The translations under genes were made by a program, and so were the position numbers. A DNA stretch of 40,220 bases from CALZJC01 sp041574955 (GTDB lineage Bacteria > Acidobacteriota > Thermoanaerobaculia > Multivoradales > JAHEKO01), in the NCBI GenBank assembly GCA_041574955.1, contig JBFGNS010000019.1, positions 1-40,220 on the forward strand. Direction: 5' to 3'. Positions 29,616 through 37,477 of this stretch are shown here, piece after piece; within the stretch, counting starts at the first letter, position 1; the number at the start of each line of letters is the position of its first letter. Under the pieces are notes generated by a model. That model saw only the letters and a list, made by a program, of their open reading frames with translations. It made no database searches and was not told the DNA's origin.

Positions 29616-30536
29616 GTGCCCCTGCTCGAGTGCGTTCCCAACGTCAGCGAGGGCCGCCGGAGCGAGGTGGTTGAGCGGCTGGCGGCGGCGGCTGGCGGCG
29701 CGCCGGGAGCGCAGCTGCTCGACGTCAGCTCGGACCCGGACCACGACCGCACGGTTCTGACCCTGGCCGGCGAGCCGGAGCCGCTGCACCGGGCGCTGGT
29801 GGCGCTCGCCGGCGCGGCGGTCGCGGCCATCGACCTGAACCGCCAGCGCGGCGTCCATCCGCGGCTCGGGGCGCTCGACGTGGTGCCGTTCGTGCCGCTC
29901 GGCGGCGCGTCGATGGCCGACGCGGTGGCCGCCGCGCGGCGGCTGGCGGCGGCGCTGGCCGAGCGGCACGGTCTGCCGGCGTTCCTCTACGAGGAGGCGG
30001 CCAGCCAACCCGAGCGCCGCAACCTGGCGGCGGTGCGCCGCGGCGGCTTCGAGCGGCTGGCCGAGCGCATGGCGCAGCAGCCCGGCTGGCGGCCCGACTT
30101 CGGGCCGGGCCGGCCGCACCCTACCGCCGGCGCGGTCGCCGTCGGGGCGCGCTTCTTCCTGGTCGCCTACAACGTCATCCTGGACCGCGACGACCCCGCC
30201 GCCGCGCGGCGCATCGCCGCTCGCGTGCGCGAGGCCGGCGGCGGTCTGCCGGCGGTCAAGGCGTTGGGTTTCCGGCTGGCCAGCCGCGGCTGCGCCGAGG
30301 TGAGCCTGAACCTGACCGACTACCGCCGCACCGACATGGCCACCGCCGGCGACCGCGTGCGGCACGAGGCGGCGCGCGAAGGCGTCGGGGTCGACGGCTG
30401 CGAGCTGGTCGGTCTGGCGCCGCGGGCGGCGTTCGGCGGCCGGCCGCCGGCCGAGCTGGGGCTGCCGGAGAGCGCCGCCGAGCAGGTGCTCGAGCGGCGC
30501 CTGGCTGCCGCCGGCCTGTCAGCCCGACTCGTCTAG
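29616..30536 (+). CDS. glutamate formimidoyltransferase
   Basis: 306 residues from GTG 29616. The family opening is exact: PLLECVPNVSEGRRSEVVER, followed by LLDVSSDPDHDRTVLTLAG and a conserved histidine in RGVHPRLGALDVVPFVPLGG. The end has VSLNLTDYRRTDM and ELVGLAPRAAF. It transfers the formimino group of formiminoglutamate to tetrahydrofolate, the last step of one histidine degradation route. Length equals the N- and middle domains of FTCD; no cyclodeaminase domain is attached. No hut genes are in the window. The 3' end overlaps the convergent mpl gene by 18 nt. Confidence 0.93.
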   Translation: MPLLECVPNVSEGRRSEVVERLAAAAGGAPGAQLLDVSSDPDHDRTVLTLAGEPEPLHRALVALAGAAVAAIDLNRQRGVHPRLGALDVVPFVPLGGASMADAVAAARRLAAALAERHGLPAFLYEEAASQPERRNLAAVRRGGFERLAERMAQQPGWRPDFGPGRPHPTAGAVAVGARFFLVAYNVILDRDDPAAARRIAARVREAGGGLPAVKALGFRLASRGCAEVSLNLTDYRRTDMATAGDRVRHEAAREGVGVDGCELVGLAPRAAFGGRPPAELGLPESAAEQVLERRLAAAGLSARLV

Positions 30537-31931
30537 CGCCGCCAGCAGGCGCGCCGGCAGGCGACCGAACTCGCCCGACGACATCGCCACCACCACGTCG
30601 CCGGCGCGCGCCTCGGCGAGCAACCGGGCGAGCAACTCCTCGGTGTCGCCGGCCGGCGCCGCCGGCGTGCCGCTCGCGGTCAGCTCGGCGGTGAGCGTTG
30701 CCAGGTCCAGCCGTTCGGCGGGCTCCAGACGCCGGTGGTGGAAGATCGGAGCCACCAGCACCCGGTCGGCCAGGGCAAACGCCTCGCGGTAGGCGTCATG
30801 GAACATGGCCCGGCCCGCGGTCAGGCTGCGCGGCTCGAACACCGCCACCAGCCGCCGTCCCGGGTAGCGGCTGCGCAGCGCCGCCAGGGTCTCGCGCACC
30901 GCCGTGGGGTGGTGGGCGAAGTCGTCGACCACCGTGACGCCGCACGCGGTGCCGAGCTCCTCCTGGCGCCGCCGCACGCCGCCAAACCGCCCGAGCGCCG
31001 CCGCCACCCGCTCGGCGGGCAGGCCGTCGGCGCGGGCAGCGGCCCACACCGCGAGCGCGTTCGAGGCGTTGTGCGAGCCGGCCAGCGGCAGGCGCAGCTC
31101 GACCTCGCCCGCCTGCGGGTCCGCTACCACCATCCGCACGCCGCCGGCGCGCGGCTCGAGCGCCGTCGGCCGCAGCTCGTTCGCCGGCGCGAGCCCGTAG
31201 AAGGTCACCGGGCAGGCCGCCGCGGCTGCCACCCCACGCACTGCCGGCGAGTCGCCGCAGGCGATCAGCCGGCCGTCGGCCGGCACCAGCTCGACCAGCC
31301 GGCGGTAGGCCAACAGCAGCTCCTCCGGGCGGGGATAGAGATCGGCGTGGTCGTACTCTACGCTGGTGAGGACCGCGGTCTGGGGCTGGTAGTGCAGGAA
31401 CTTGGGCCCACGGTCGAAGTAGGCGGCGTTGTACTCGTCGCCCTCGATGATGAACCGCTGGCCGCCGCCGGCGTGGAAGCTGCGCCCCAGATCGAGCGGC
31501 ACGCCGCCGATCAGGTAGCCGGGGTCGGCGCCGCAGTCGGTGTAGACCCAGGCGGCCAGCGACGTGGTGGTGGTCTTGCCGTGGGTGCCGGCCACCACCA
31601 GCGGCCGTCGGCCGGCCAGGAAGAACCGCGCCAGAGCCTGGGGCATCGAAATCTGCTCCAGCCCGAGCTCGGCGGCAGCCACTGTCTCGGGGTTGGTGCG
31701 CGGCACGGCGTTGCCGACGATCACCAGCTCGGGGCGCGGCTCGAGATGCGCCGGGTCGAAGCCGACCCGCGGCGCGATCCCGGCCGCCGCCAGCAGATCG
31801 CTCATCGGCGGATAGAGCGGCCCGTCGGAGCCCCGCACGCGATGACCCTGCTGCTTGAGCAGGCAGGCCAGCGGTGCCGTTCCGGTGCCGCCGATGGCGA
31901 TGATGTGAATGTCCAGAGGGCGGCCCGGCAT
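30519..31931 (-). CDS. mpl: Mpl, murein tripeptide ligase
   Basis: 470 residues, Mur-ligase fold. It begins IHIIAIGGTGTAPLACLLKQ, has the ATP loop VVAGTHGKTTTTSLAAW (about 112-128), FIIEGDEYNAAYFDRGPKFL, the UDP-sugar region SVEYDHADLYP and the third-domain motif VVDDFAHHPTAVRETL, ending AMSSGEFGRLPARLL. The EGDEYN and DFAHHPTA blocks separate Mpl from MurC. The enzyme ligates recycled L-Ala-gamma-D-Glu-mDAP to UDP-MurNAc in the cytoplasm. It fits functionally with NagZ-AmiE and NamZ far upstream. The start is ATG 31931. Confidence 0.92.
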   Translation of the reverse strand: MPGRPLDIHIIAIGGTGTAPLACLLKQQGHRVRGSDGPLYPPMSDLLAAAGIAPRVGFDPAHLEPRPELVIVGNAVPRTNPETVAAAELGLEQISMPQALARFFLAGRRPLVVAGTHGKTTTTSLAAWVYTDCGADPGYLIGGVPLDLGRSFHAGGGQRFIIEGDEYNAAYFDRGPKFLHYQPQTAVLTSVEYDHADLYPRPEELLLAYRRLVELVPADGRLIACGDSPAVRGVAAAAACPVTFYGLAPANELRPTALEPRAGGVRMVVADPQAGEVELRLPLAGSHNASNALAVWAAARADGLPAERVAAALGRFGGVRRRQEELGTACGVTVVDDFAHHPTAVRETLAALRSRYPGRRLVAVFEPRSLTAGRAMFHDAYREAFALADRVLVAPIFHHRRLEPAERLDLATLTAELTASGTPAAPAGDTEELLARLLAEARAGDVVVAMSSGEFGRLPARLLAALDESG

Positions 31932-32059
31932 GGCTCGCCGCGCAGTCTGTCACGGCCAACCCGGGGCCGTCATGAAGGGCGCGGCACCGTCCCAAACCGT
32001 GCTAACATCCCACGGCTCAAGGGTTTTCCGAGCCCTTCCCACCCGACCCTGCCCGCACA

Positions 32060-34192
32060 ATGCGCTACCCTGGTAACGCCACCATCTCCCGCGACATCCA
32101 GGACCGGATCCTTTCGACCTTCGAGCAGACGCTGGCGGCGGCGACCGAAGGCAACCGGCGGGAGGCGCAGCTCGGGTGCGACTTCATCTTGCGGCTGGAT
32201 TCCCTGTTCGAGCCGGCGCGCCAGCTGCAGCAGCGGCTGGAGAGTGGCGAGGGCCCGGTGGAGACCACCGATCTGTCGGAGATCCTCGCGGAGCTCCAGG
32301 GAGCGGTGGGCGCCGGCCCGGATCCGGACCCCCAACCGGCGGCAGACCAGCCGGCGGCCGGCGACTCGGCCGAACCGGTCACCGAGCCGGTGCCGGCGAT
32401 CGACGGTCTAGATGATCTCGATCTGAGCCTGGACGGCGACGCCGAGCCGGCGCCTGCGGCCCCGCCCGCCATCGACCCCCTCGACGATCTCACGCTGGCG
32501 CCGGCGCCCGACGCCGCGGCCTCTCCGGCGCCAGCGGAGGCGGAGCTGCCGGCGGCCGAGGCGCCACCGGTCGAGGCGCCACCGGTCGAAGCGCCGCCAG
32601 TCGAAGCGCCGCCAGTCGAAGCGCCGCCAGTCGAAGCGCCGCCAGTCGAAGTGGCATCGGTCGAAGTGGCATCGGTCGAAGCACCGCCGGCCGAGACGCC
32701 GCCGGCCGAGGCCGCCGCAGCGATCCCGCCGCCCGACCCCACGAGCACCGAACCGGCGGCCGAGGCGCCGGCTCCCCAGCCCGAAGCCGCCGCCCCGGCT
32801 GCGGCCAGCGACGACCTCGCCGATCTGGACGTCGGCGGAGAGCCCTCCGCGGCCGAGCCCGCCGACGAGGGGATCGCGCTCGACGCCGAGCCGGCCGCCC
32901 GGCTCGACAACGAGAGCGAGCAGCGGGTCGAGGATCTGCTCGCCGAAGGCCAGGCGGCGTTCGACAAGGGCGAGTATCAGGGCGCGATCGACGCCTGGTC
33001 GCGCATCTTCCTGATCGACATCGACCACCCCGAGGCCAACAGCCGCATCGAGCAGGCGCGCAAGCTCAAGGCCGAGGCGGACCGCCAGATCGAGGAGCGG
33101 TTCCACGAGGGCGTGGCGCAGGTCGAGGCCGGTGACCTGGAGGCGGCCGCCGACACCTTCCGCGCCGTGCTGGCGGCCCAGCCGGCGCACCTCGCGGCGC
33201 GCGACTACCTCGAGAAGATCGAGGCCGGCGAGGTGCCGGTGGTGACGGAGTCGAAACCGTCGCCCGAGGAGCAAGAGGCCGACCTGGCGGTGCCGGACAT
33301 CCCCATCGAGGACGAGGCGCCGTCCGACGAGTCCAAGCCCAAGCCCGATCGCGGCAGCAAGCCCGTCGGGACCCGCATGGTCACGGTCAAGCGCAGCCCG
33401 TTCCGCAGCCCGACCTTCCTGGTGCTGGCGGGCATCGGCGTGGCGCTGGTGGCCGCCGGTGGCTGGTACCTGTCGACCAACTGGAGCCGGCTATTCCCCA
33501 ACTCGGCCGAGGAGCCGGCACCGGCCGCCGACAGCCGCCCGGATCCGCTGGCGCGCGCCAAGGCGCTGCACGAGGAGGGCAAGACGCCGATGGCCGTCGC
33601 CCAGCTGCGCCGGTTGCCGCCCGCCCATCCGCAGTACGCCGAGGCGCAGGCGCTGATCGCACAGTGGGAGGCGCCGCAGGCGACCGGGGGTGAGGCCGAC
33701 GTGGGCGTACCCGCCGAGCAGCTGGAGCTGCGCGCCGAGCTGGTAGCGGGCGCCGAGCAGGCTGCCGGCGGCGGCGAGTACCTGCGCGCCTCCGAGCTGC
33801 TGGCCGAGGCGGCGGCGATCGCGCCGCTCAAGGGCGCCGAGGTGCAGCTTCTGGCCAGGGCGGACGAGCAGCTGCAGGAGCTGCAGAACCTGATCACCCT
33901 GTTCCGGCAGGGCGACTGGGACTTCGTGCTGCGCGACCTGTGGCTGCTGCGGGAACAGGAGCCCGACAACGCCGATGTCACCCGCCTGCTGGTCGACGCC
34001 TACTACAACCTGGGCGTCCGCGACCTGCAGCGCAACGATGCGGCTGCGGCCGGCGAGAAGCTACGCGAGGCTCTCGGCCTGGCACCGCAGGACCCGGAGC
34101 TGCGCCGACTGGTGCGGTTCGCCGAGACCTATCAGAAGCGACCGGCGGACCTGATGTACCGCATCTTCGTCAAGTACTTGCCGTTCCGCTGA
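32060..34192 (+). CDS. TPR membrane protein with long Pro/Ala/Glu linker and VEAPP repeats
   Basis: 710 residues. A short helical N-terminal domain (about 8-90, DRILSTFEQTLAAATEGNRR) is followed by an acidic Pro/Ala-rich linker (about 95-290) holding ten 5-residue repeats of VEAPP type. A TPR-like region comes next (about 293-395, LLAEGQAAFDKGEYQGAIDA), then a basic stretch and one membrane helix (about 452-470, FLVLAGIGVALVAAGGWYL). A second TPR-like part lies beyond it (about 495-710, ending RIFVKYLPFR). It looks like a scaffold spanning the inner membrane. The start is ATG 32060; no good ribosome binding site is seen. The stop overlaps the next start (TGATG). Confidence 0.82.
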   Translation: MRYPGNATISRDIQDRILSTFEQTLAAATEGNRREAQLGCDFILRLDSLFEPARQLQQRLESGEGPVETTDLSEILAELQGAVGAGPDPDPQPAADQPAAGDSAEPVTEPVPAIDGLDDLDLSLDGDAEPAPAAPPAIDPLDDLTLAPAPDAAASPAPAEAELPAAEAPPVEAPPVEAPPVEAPPVEAPPVEAPPVEVASVEVASVEAPPAETPPAEAAAAIPPPDPTSTEPAAEAPAPQPEAAAPAAASDDLADLDVGGEPSAAEPADEGIALDAEPAARLDNESEQRVEDLLAEGQAAFDKGEYQGAIDAWSRIFLIDIDHPEANSRIEQARKLKAEADRQIEERFHEGVAQVEAGDLEAAADTFRAVLAAQPAHLAARDYLEKIEAGEVPVVTESKPSPEEQEADLAVPDIPIEDEAPSDESKPKPDRGSKPVGTRMVTVKRSPFRSPTFLVLAGIGVALVAAGGWYLSTNWSRLFPNSAEEPAPAADSRPDPLARAKALHEEGKTPMAVAQLRRLPPAHPQYAEAQALIAQWEAPQATGGEADVGVPAEQLELRAELVAGAEQAAGGGEYLRASELLAEAAAIAPLKGAEVQLLARADEQLQELQNLITLFRQGDWDFVLRDLWLLREQEPDNADVTRLLVDAYYNLGVRDLQRNDAAAAGEKLREALGLAPQDPELRRLVRFAETYQKRPADLMYRIFVKYLPFR
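32558..32707 (+). repeat. 15-bp coding minisatellite, ten units
   Basis: Ten head-to-tail 15-bp units: two GAGGCGCCACCGGTC (32558-32587), four identical GAAGCGCCGCCAGTC (32588-32647), two identical GAAGTGGCATCGGTC (32648-32677) and two variants (32678-32707). Each encodes a VEAPP-like pentapeptide in frame. The identical blocks indicate recent slippage or unequal exchange, and copy-number change keeps the frame. Confidence 0.95.
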
Positions 34193-34806
34193 TGTCGCGC
34201 CGTCCGCCGGCGGAGGAGCCCCCCCTCTTCGACCTCCCCCTCGAGCCGGAGCCCGACGCCCGCGAGTGGGCCGAGCCCGAGGAGCCGCCCGAGCCCCAGC
34301 CCGAGCTGCCGCTGACGCCGGCCGCCGACGCGCCGCCGGAAGCCCTCGAGCCCGAAGAGGCACCGCCCGCGGTCGCCCCGCAGCCGCCGGCCGCCGACAA
34401 GCCCCCCGCCGGCCCGCTCCGCAGCCGGCTGATCGCCGGCCTCGCCGACCTCGGCGTATGCGCCGCGGTCGTGGTGCTGCTGCTGGTGGTGTTGTGGTCG
34501 ATCGGCGTCGAGCCGGTGGCGGCCGACTGGCCGGCCGCCGTGCTGTTCCTGCTCAGCTTCTCGTTCCTCTACGAGGTCCTGCCGCTGGCGTTCTGGGGCC
34601 GCACGCCCGGCATGGCCCTCGCCGGTCTGCGCACCACGACGCCGGGGGGCGAGCCGCTTACCTTCGGCCAGACGGTGCGCCGCTGGCTGGCGTCGGTGCT
34701 CACCGTCGCGCTGGTGGGCCTGCCGGCGCTGCTGGCGCTGACCGGCCGGTCGCTGGCCGATCGGCTGAGCGGCTCGGTGACCCGCGTCAGGCCAGCCCGC
34801 AGCTAG
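34192..34806 (+). CDS. RDD-family membrane protein with Pro/Glu-rich N-terminus
   Basis: 204 residues. The first 75 are a disordered Pro/Glu segment (LEPEPDAREWAEPEEPPEPQ). The RDD domain follows with three hydrophobic segments (about 80-105, 112-132 and 162-185). Family marks are RSRLIAGLADLGV (Arg and Asp of the first helix), FWGRTPGMALAGLRT and LTFGQTVRRWLAS. RDD proteins are found in transport and envelope contexts; some are Na+/H+ antiporter-like. ATG 34192 overlaps the TPR gene stop, so the two are coupled. Confidence 0.87.
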   Translation: MSRRPPAEEPPLFDLPLEPEPDAREWAEPEEPPEPQPELPLTPAADAPPEALEPEEAPPAVAPQPPAADKPPAGPLRSRLIAGLADLGVCAAVVVLLLVVLWSIGVEPVAADWPAAVLFLLSFSFLYEVLPLAFWGRTPGMALAGLRTTTPGGEPLTFGQTVRRWLASVLTVALVGLPALLALTGRSLADRLSGSVTRVRPARS

Positions 34807-34823
34807 CCGCCGGGACGCGCGCG

Positions 34824-35426
34824 ATGGCCTCCGAGTACGATCCGGTCTTCGCGCGCCCCCACGAGGTCGCCCCGGGCGGCGATCTCGAGCCGGTGCAGGA
34901 CCGCTTCGCCAACGCGGCAAACCCCTACCTGGCCTCTCCGGTGCCGTGGCTGCTGTGGGGGCTGGCCCTGCCGTTCGCCGCGCTGGCGACCCGGCCGGTG
35001 CTGGCCGCGGCGGGTCCGCGCGGCGTCCTGCTGCTGTGGTCGCTGACCATCCTGGCCGCCGGCGCCGTGGAGGCCGCGGTGCATGCCCGCCGCGGCCGGC
35101 GGCGCACGACGCCGCTTGCCCGTTGGGTGCTGCGCGCCCAGGCCAACCTGTCCCTGGCGCTGGCGGCGCTGTCCGCGGCCCTGCTGTGGGCGGGCCAGAC
35201 GCGGCTGCTGGCGGGGTTGTGGCTGCTGCTGCTCGGTCACTCGCTGTACGCGCTCGGCGGTCTGGCGCGCCGCGCCCTGCGCAGCTGCGGGCTGATCTAC
35301 CAGCTCGGCGGGCTGGTCGCGCTGTTCGCGACGGCGAGCAGCGACATGGTCTTCGCTCTCACCACCGGCATCGGCAACCTGTGGGTGGCGGGATCGATCT
35401 TGCGGGCCCGCCGTCAGGGCCGCTAG
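34824..35426 (+). CDS. polytopic membrane protein of unknown function
   Basis: 200 residues from ATG 34824, 17 nt after the RDD gene. The first 40 residues are hydrophilic (MASEYDPVFARPHEVAPGGD), and six hydrophobic segments follow (for example WLLWGLALPFAALATRPVL, GVLLLWSLTILAAGAVEAAV, LSLALAALSAALLWAG, LLAGLWLLLLGHSLYALGGL). I recognise no family. The frame upstream of 34824 is a shadow of the RDD gene. It is probably the third gene of the TPR-RDD operon. Its last 4 bases overlap the stop of the convergent membrane protein gene. Confidence 0.78.
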   Translation: MASEYDPVFARPHEVAPGGDLEPVQDRFANAANPYLASPVPWLLWGLALPFAALATRPVLAAAGPRGVLLLWSLTILAAGAVEAAVHARRGRRRTTPLARWVLRAQANLSLALAALSAALLWAGQTRLLAGLWLLLLGHSLYALGGLARRALRSCGLIYQLGGLVALFATASSDMVFALTTGIGNLWVAGSILRARRQGR

Positions 35427-37477
35427 CCCGCCGGCACCTCGAGGTTGTGGCGCAGGCCCTCGGCGTCGAACGGCACCGGGTAGTAGCGGAACAGCGCGAT
35501 CTCGCCGTGGAAGTCGCCGGCCTCCAAGCTGGACTCGTTGGCGGCGGTGGCGAGTCCGCTGCCGCTGCCTCCGGCCCAGTCGCGGATGCCCGGCGCCGGC
35601 AGCGGCCCGGCCACCCGGCGGCCGTTGATCCACACCGTCAGCTCGAAGCCCTGGTCGAGCCGCTCGAGCACCGCCGCCACCTGGCTCAACTCGCCCCGGC
35701 TGACCGGCTCCGGTGACACCAGCTCGACCGAGCTGGCTGCGCCACCGTCGCGCACCTCGATACCGGGCCGCCCGGCCTCGAGGAACAGCGTCACCCCGGT
35801 GGCGCGGCCGCCCGTCTCGAACACCACCTGGCGGCGCGCACCGGCCGCCGCCGGCCGCAGCCAGACCTCGAAGGTGGCGCTCGACTCGGTGACGTTCGGC
35901 TCGCCGCCCAGGTTCTGGAGCGTCGAGGTGGTGCCGCCGCCGGCGCCGCGGAAGACGAACGCGCCGCGGCTGGCGCCGCCAGGGGCAGCCAGCCGCCGGT
36001 AGCCGATGCCCTCGGCCATCCGGAGAGCGAACTCCGGGCGGCCCGCAGTGTTGTGCCAGCCGTCCTCGGGCCGCCGGTCGGCGCCAGCGATCCAGCTCAC
36101 GCGGGCCCCGGGCAGCGGCTCGACGGGGTTCCAGACGACGTTGAACAGAAACGGTGGGTACCGCCAGTTCCAGACGCCGTGGTGGCGGAGGGTCAGCCGC
36201 TCGACGGCGCCGCGGTGGTGGATCCAGACCGACGGTACCGCCAGCAGCGCTGCGGCCACCGCCCAGACCCACAGCCGGCGGCGCGAGCCGCCGGCCGGCC
36301 GCTCGAGCGCGTGCGCGGCGAGCGCCCCGAGCACCAGGAACCAAGGCAGTACGTCGGTCAGCAGTCGCGGGCCGAAGCTGGCGCCGCCGCCCCAGGTCGA
36401 GAACGAGCTGACCAGGTGCCAGTGCGCCACCAACACGGCGAGGCCCAGCCCCGCCAGCCATCTGAGCGGCCGGTCGAACGACCGCCAGAACCGCACGACG
36501 GCGGTCAGGAGGACCAACAGAAACGGGGTGTAGAAGAACAGCCCACGCGCCGGGCTGAACAGCGTGCCGGCCGCCGCCTCGGGGTGGAAGCCGAGCAGCC
36601 GGCCCGCGTCGAGGGTGCCGATCGACGAGTGCAGGCTGCCGAAGTACGGCGGCAGGGGCTGGCCGTAGATCGACAGCGAGTAGGCGACGAACGCCACCGC
36701 CCAGCCGCCGCCGACCACCGCCAGCGTCGCCAGTCGGCGACGGCCGGTGAGAGTCACGAACAGCGTCAGCGCCGCTACCGACAGCGCCAACGGCGGTCGG
36801 CAGAAAAACGCCCACGACAGTGCGGTGGCGCCGGCGGCGTCGCGCAGCCAGCGCCGCGACGACGGCGCGAGCAGGCAGAGCATGCCGAGGGCCAGCAGGA
36901 ACACCGCCCAGGCGTGCGACCAGTAGGGCCGCGAGGCCGAGCTGTACAGCGAGGTGCCGAACGCGAAGACCAGGCTGAGCGGCAAGGCCCAACCGCTGGA
37001 GGTGAACAGTCGCGCCACCAGGTAGAGCAGGGCCACCGTTCCGGCCGTCACCAGCGCTGCCCCGGCCCGCAGCACCCGCCGCTCGGCGCCCGAGTCGAAG
37101 CTGCCGTCGTCGCGAAAGACCGCGACTCCCCGCCGCTCGAACCACCACACCAGCGGCACGTTGAGCACCGCCGGAGCGGCGGGAAACAGGTGGAAGGCGC
37201 GGCCGTCGTACAGCTGCAACTGGTAGCGCGAGACTGCCGCCAGGCTGCGCGGCACCTCCAGGCTGCCACGGTGCAGCAGCGAGTGGCTCACCGCGGTGAC
37301 GTAGCGCCAATCGTAGACCTGGTGCGCCGGCGCCCGGTGGTAGGCCACGACGCAGAGAGCGAACAGCAGCAGCGCGATCAGGCGGTCGCGCCAGCCGATC
37401 GGACTGCGCCGCGCTTCCTGCCAGATCGCCAACTCACTGCTCGCCGGATGCAGGCTCACCGGTTCGGATTGTGCCAC
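35423..37477 (-). CDS. GT-C-like membrane glycosyltransferase with C-terminal LamG domain (paralogue 2)
   Basis: 684 residues from GTG 37477. About ten membrane helices occupy residues 30-430, starting WRDRLIALLLFALCVVAYHR. Between the first two lies a loop with VYDWRYVTAVSHSLLHRG and FHLFPAAPAVLNVPLVWW, as in polytopic lipid-sugar transferases. Another landmark is LSWAFFCRPPLALSV. After RYPPFLFNVVWNP comes a large exported part (about 440-684) ending in a laminin-G/concanavalin-like domain (TFEVWLRPAAAGARRQVVFE; GFELTVWINGRRVAGP; GEIALFRYYP). The reaction is not readable; GT-C assignment is by topology. The start overlaps the end of paralogue 1 by 22 nt, so the two arose by tandem duplication and are translated together. 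Confidence 0.8.
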   Translation of the reverse strand: MAQSEPVSLHPASSELAIWQEARRSPIGWRDRLIALLLFALCVVAYHRAPAHQVYDWRYVTAVSHSLLHRGSLEVPRSLAAVSRYQLQLYDGRAFHLFPAAPAVLNVPLVWWFERRGVAVFRDDGSFDSGAERRVLRAGAALVTAGTVALLYLVARLFTSSGWALPLSLVFAFGTSLYSSASRPYWSHAWAVFLLALGMLCLLAPSSRRWLRDAAGATALSWAFFCRPPLALSVAALTLFVTLTGRRRLATLAVVGGGWAVAFVAYSLSIYGQPLPPYFGSLHSSIGTLDAGRLLGFHPEAAAGTLFSPARGLFFYTPFLLVLLTAVVRFWRSFDRPLRWLAGLGLAVLVAHWHLVSSFSTWGGGASFGPRLLTDVLPWFLVLGALAAHALERPAGGSRRRLWVWAVAAALLAVPSVWIHHRGAVERLTLRHHGVWNWRYPPFLFNVVWNPVEPLPGARVSWIAGADRRPEDGWHNTAGRPEFALRMAEGIGYRRLAAPGGASRGAFVFRGAGGGTTSTLQNLGGEPNVTESSATFEVWLRPAAAGARRQVVFETGGRATGVTLFLEAGRPGIEVRDGGAASSVELVSPEPVSRGELSQVAAVLERLDQGFELTVWINGRRVAGPLPAPGIRDWAGGSGSGLATAANESSLEAGDFHGEIALFRYYPVPFDAEGLRHNLEVPAG

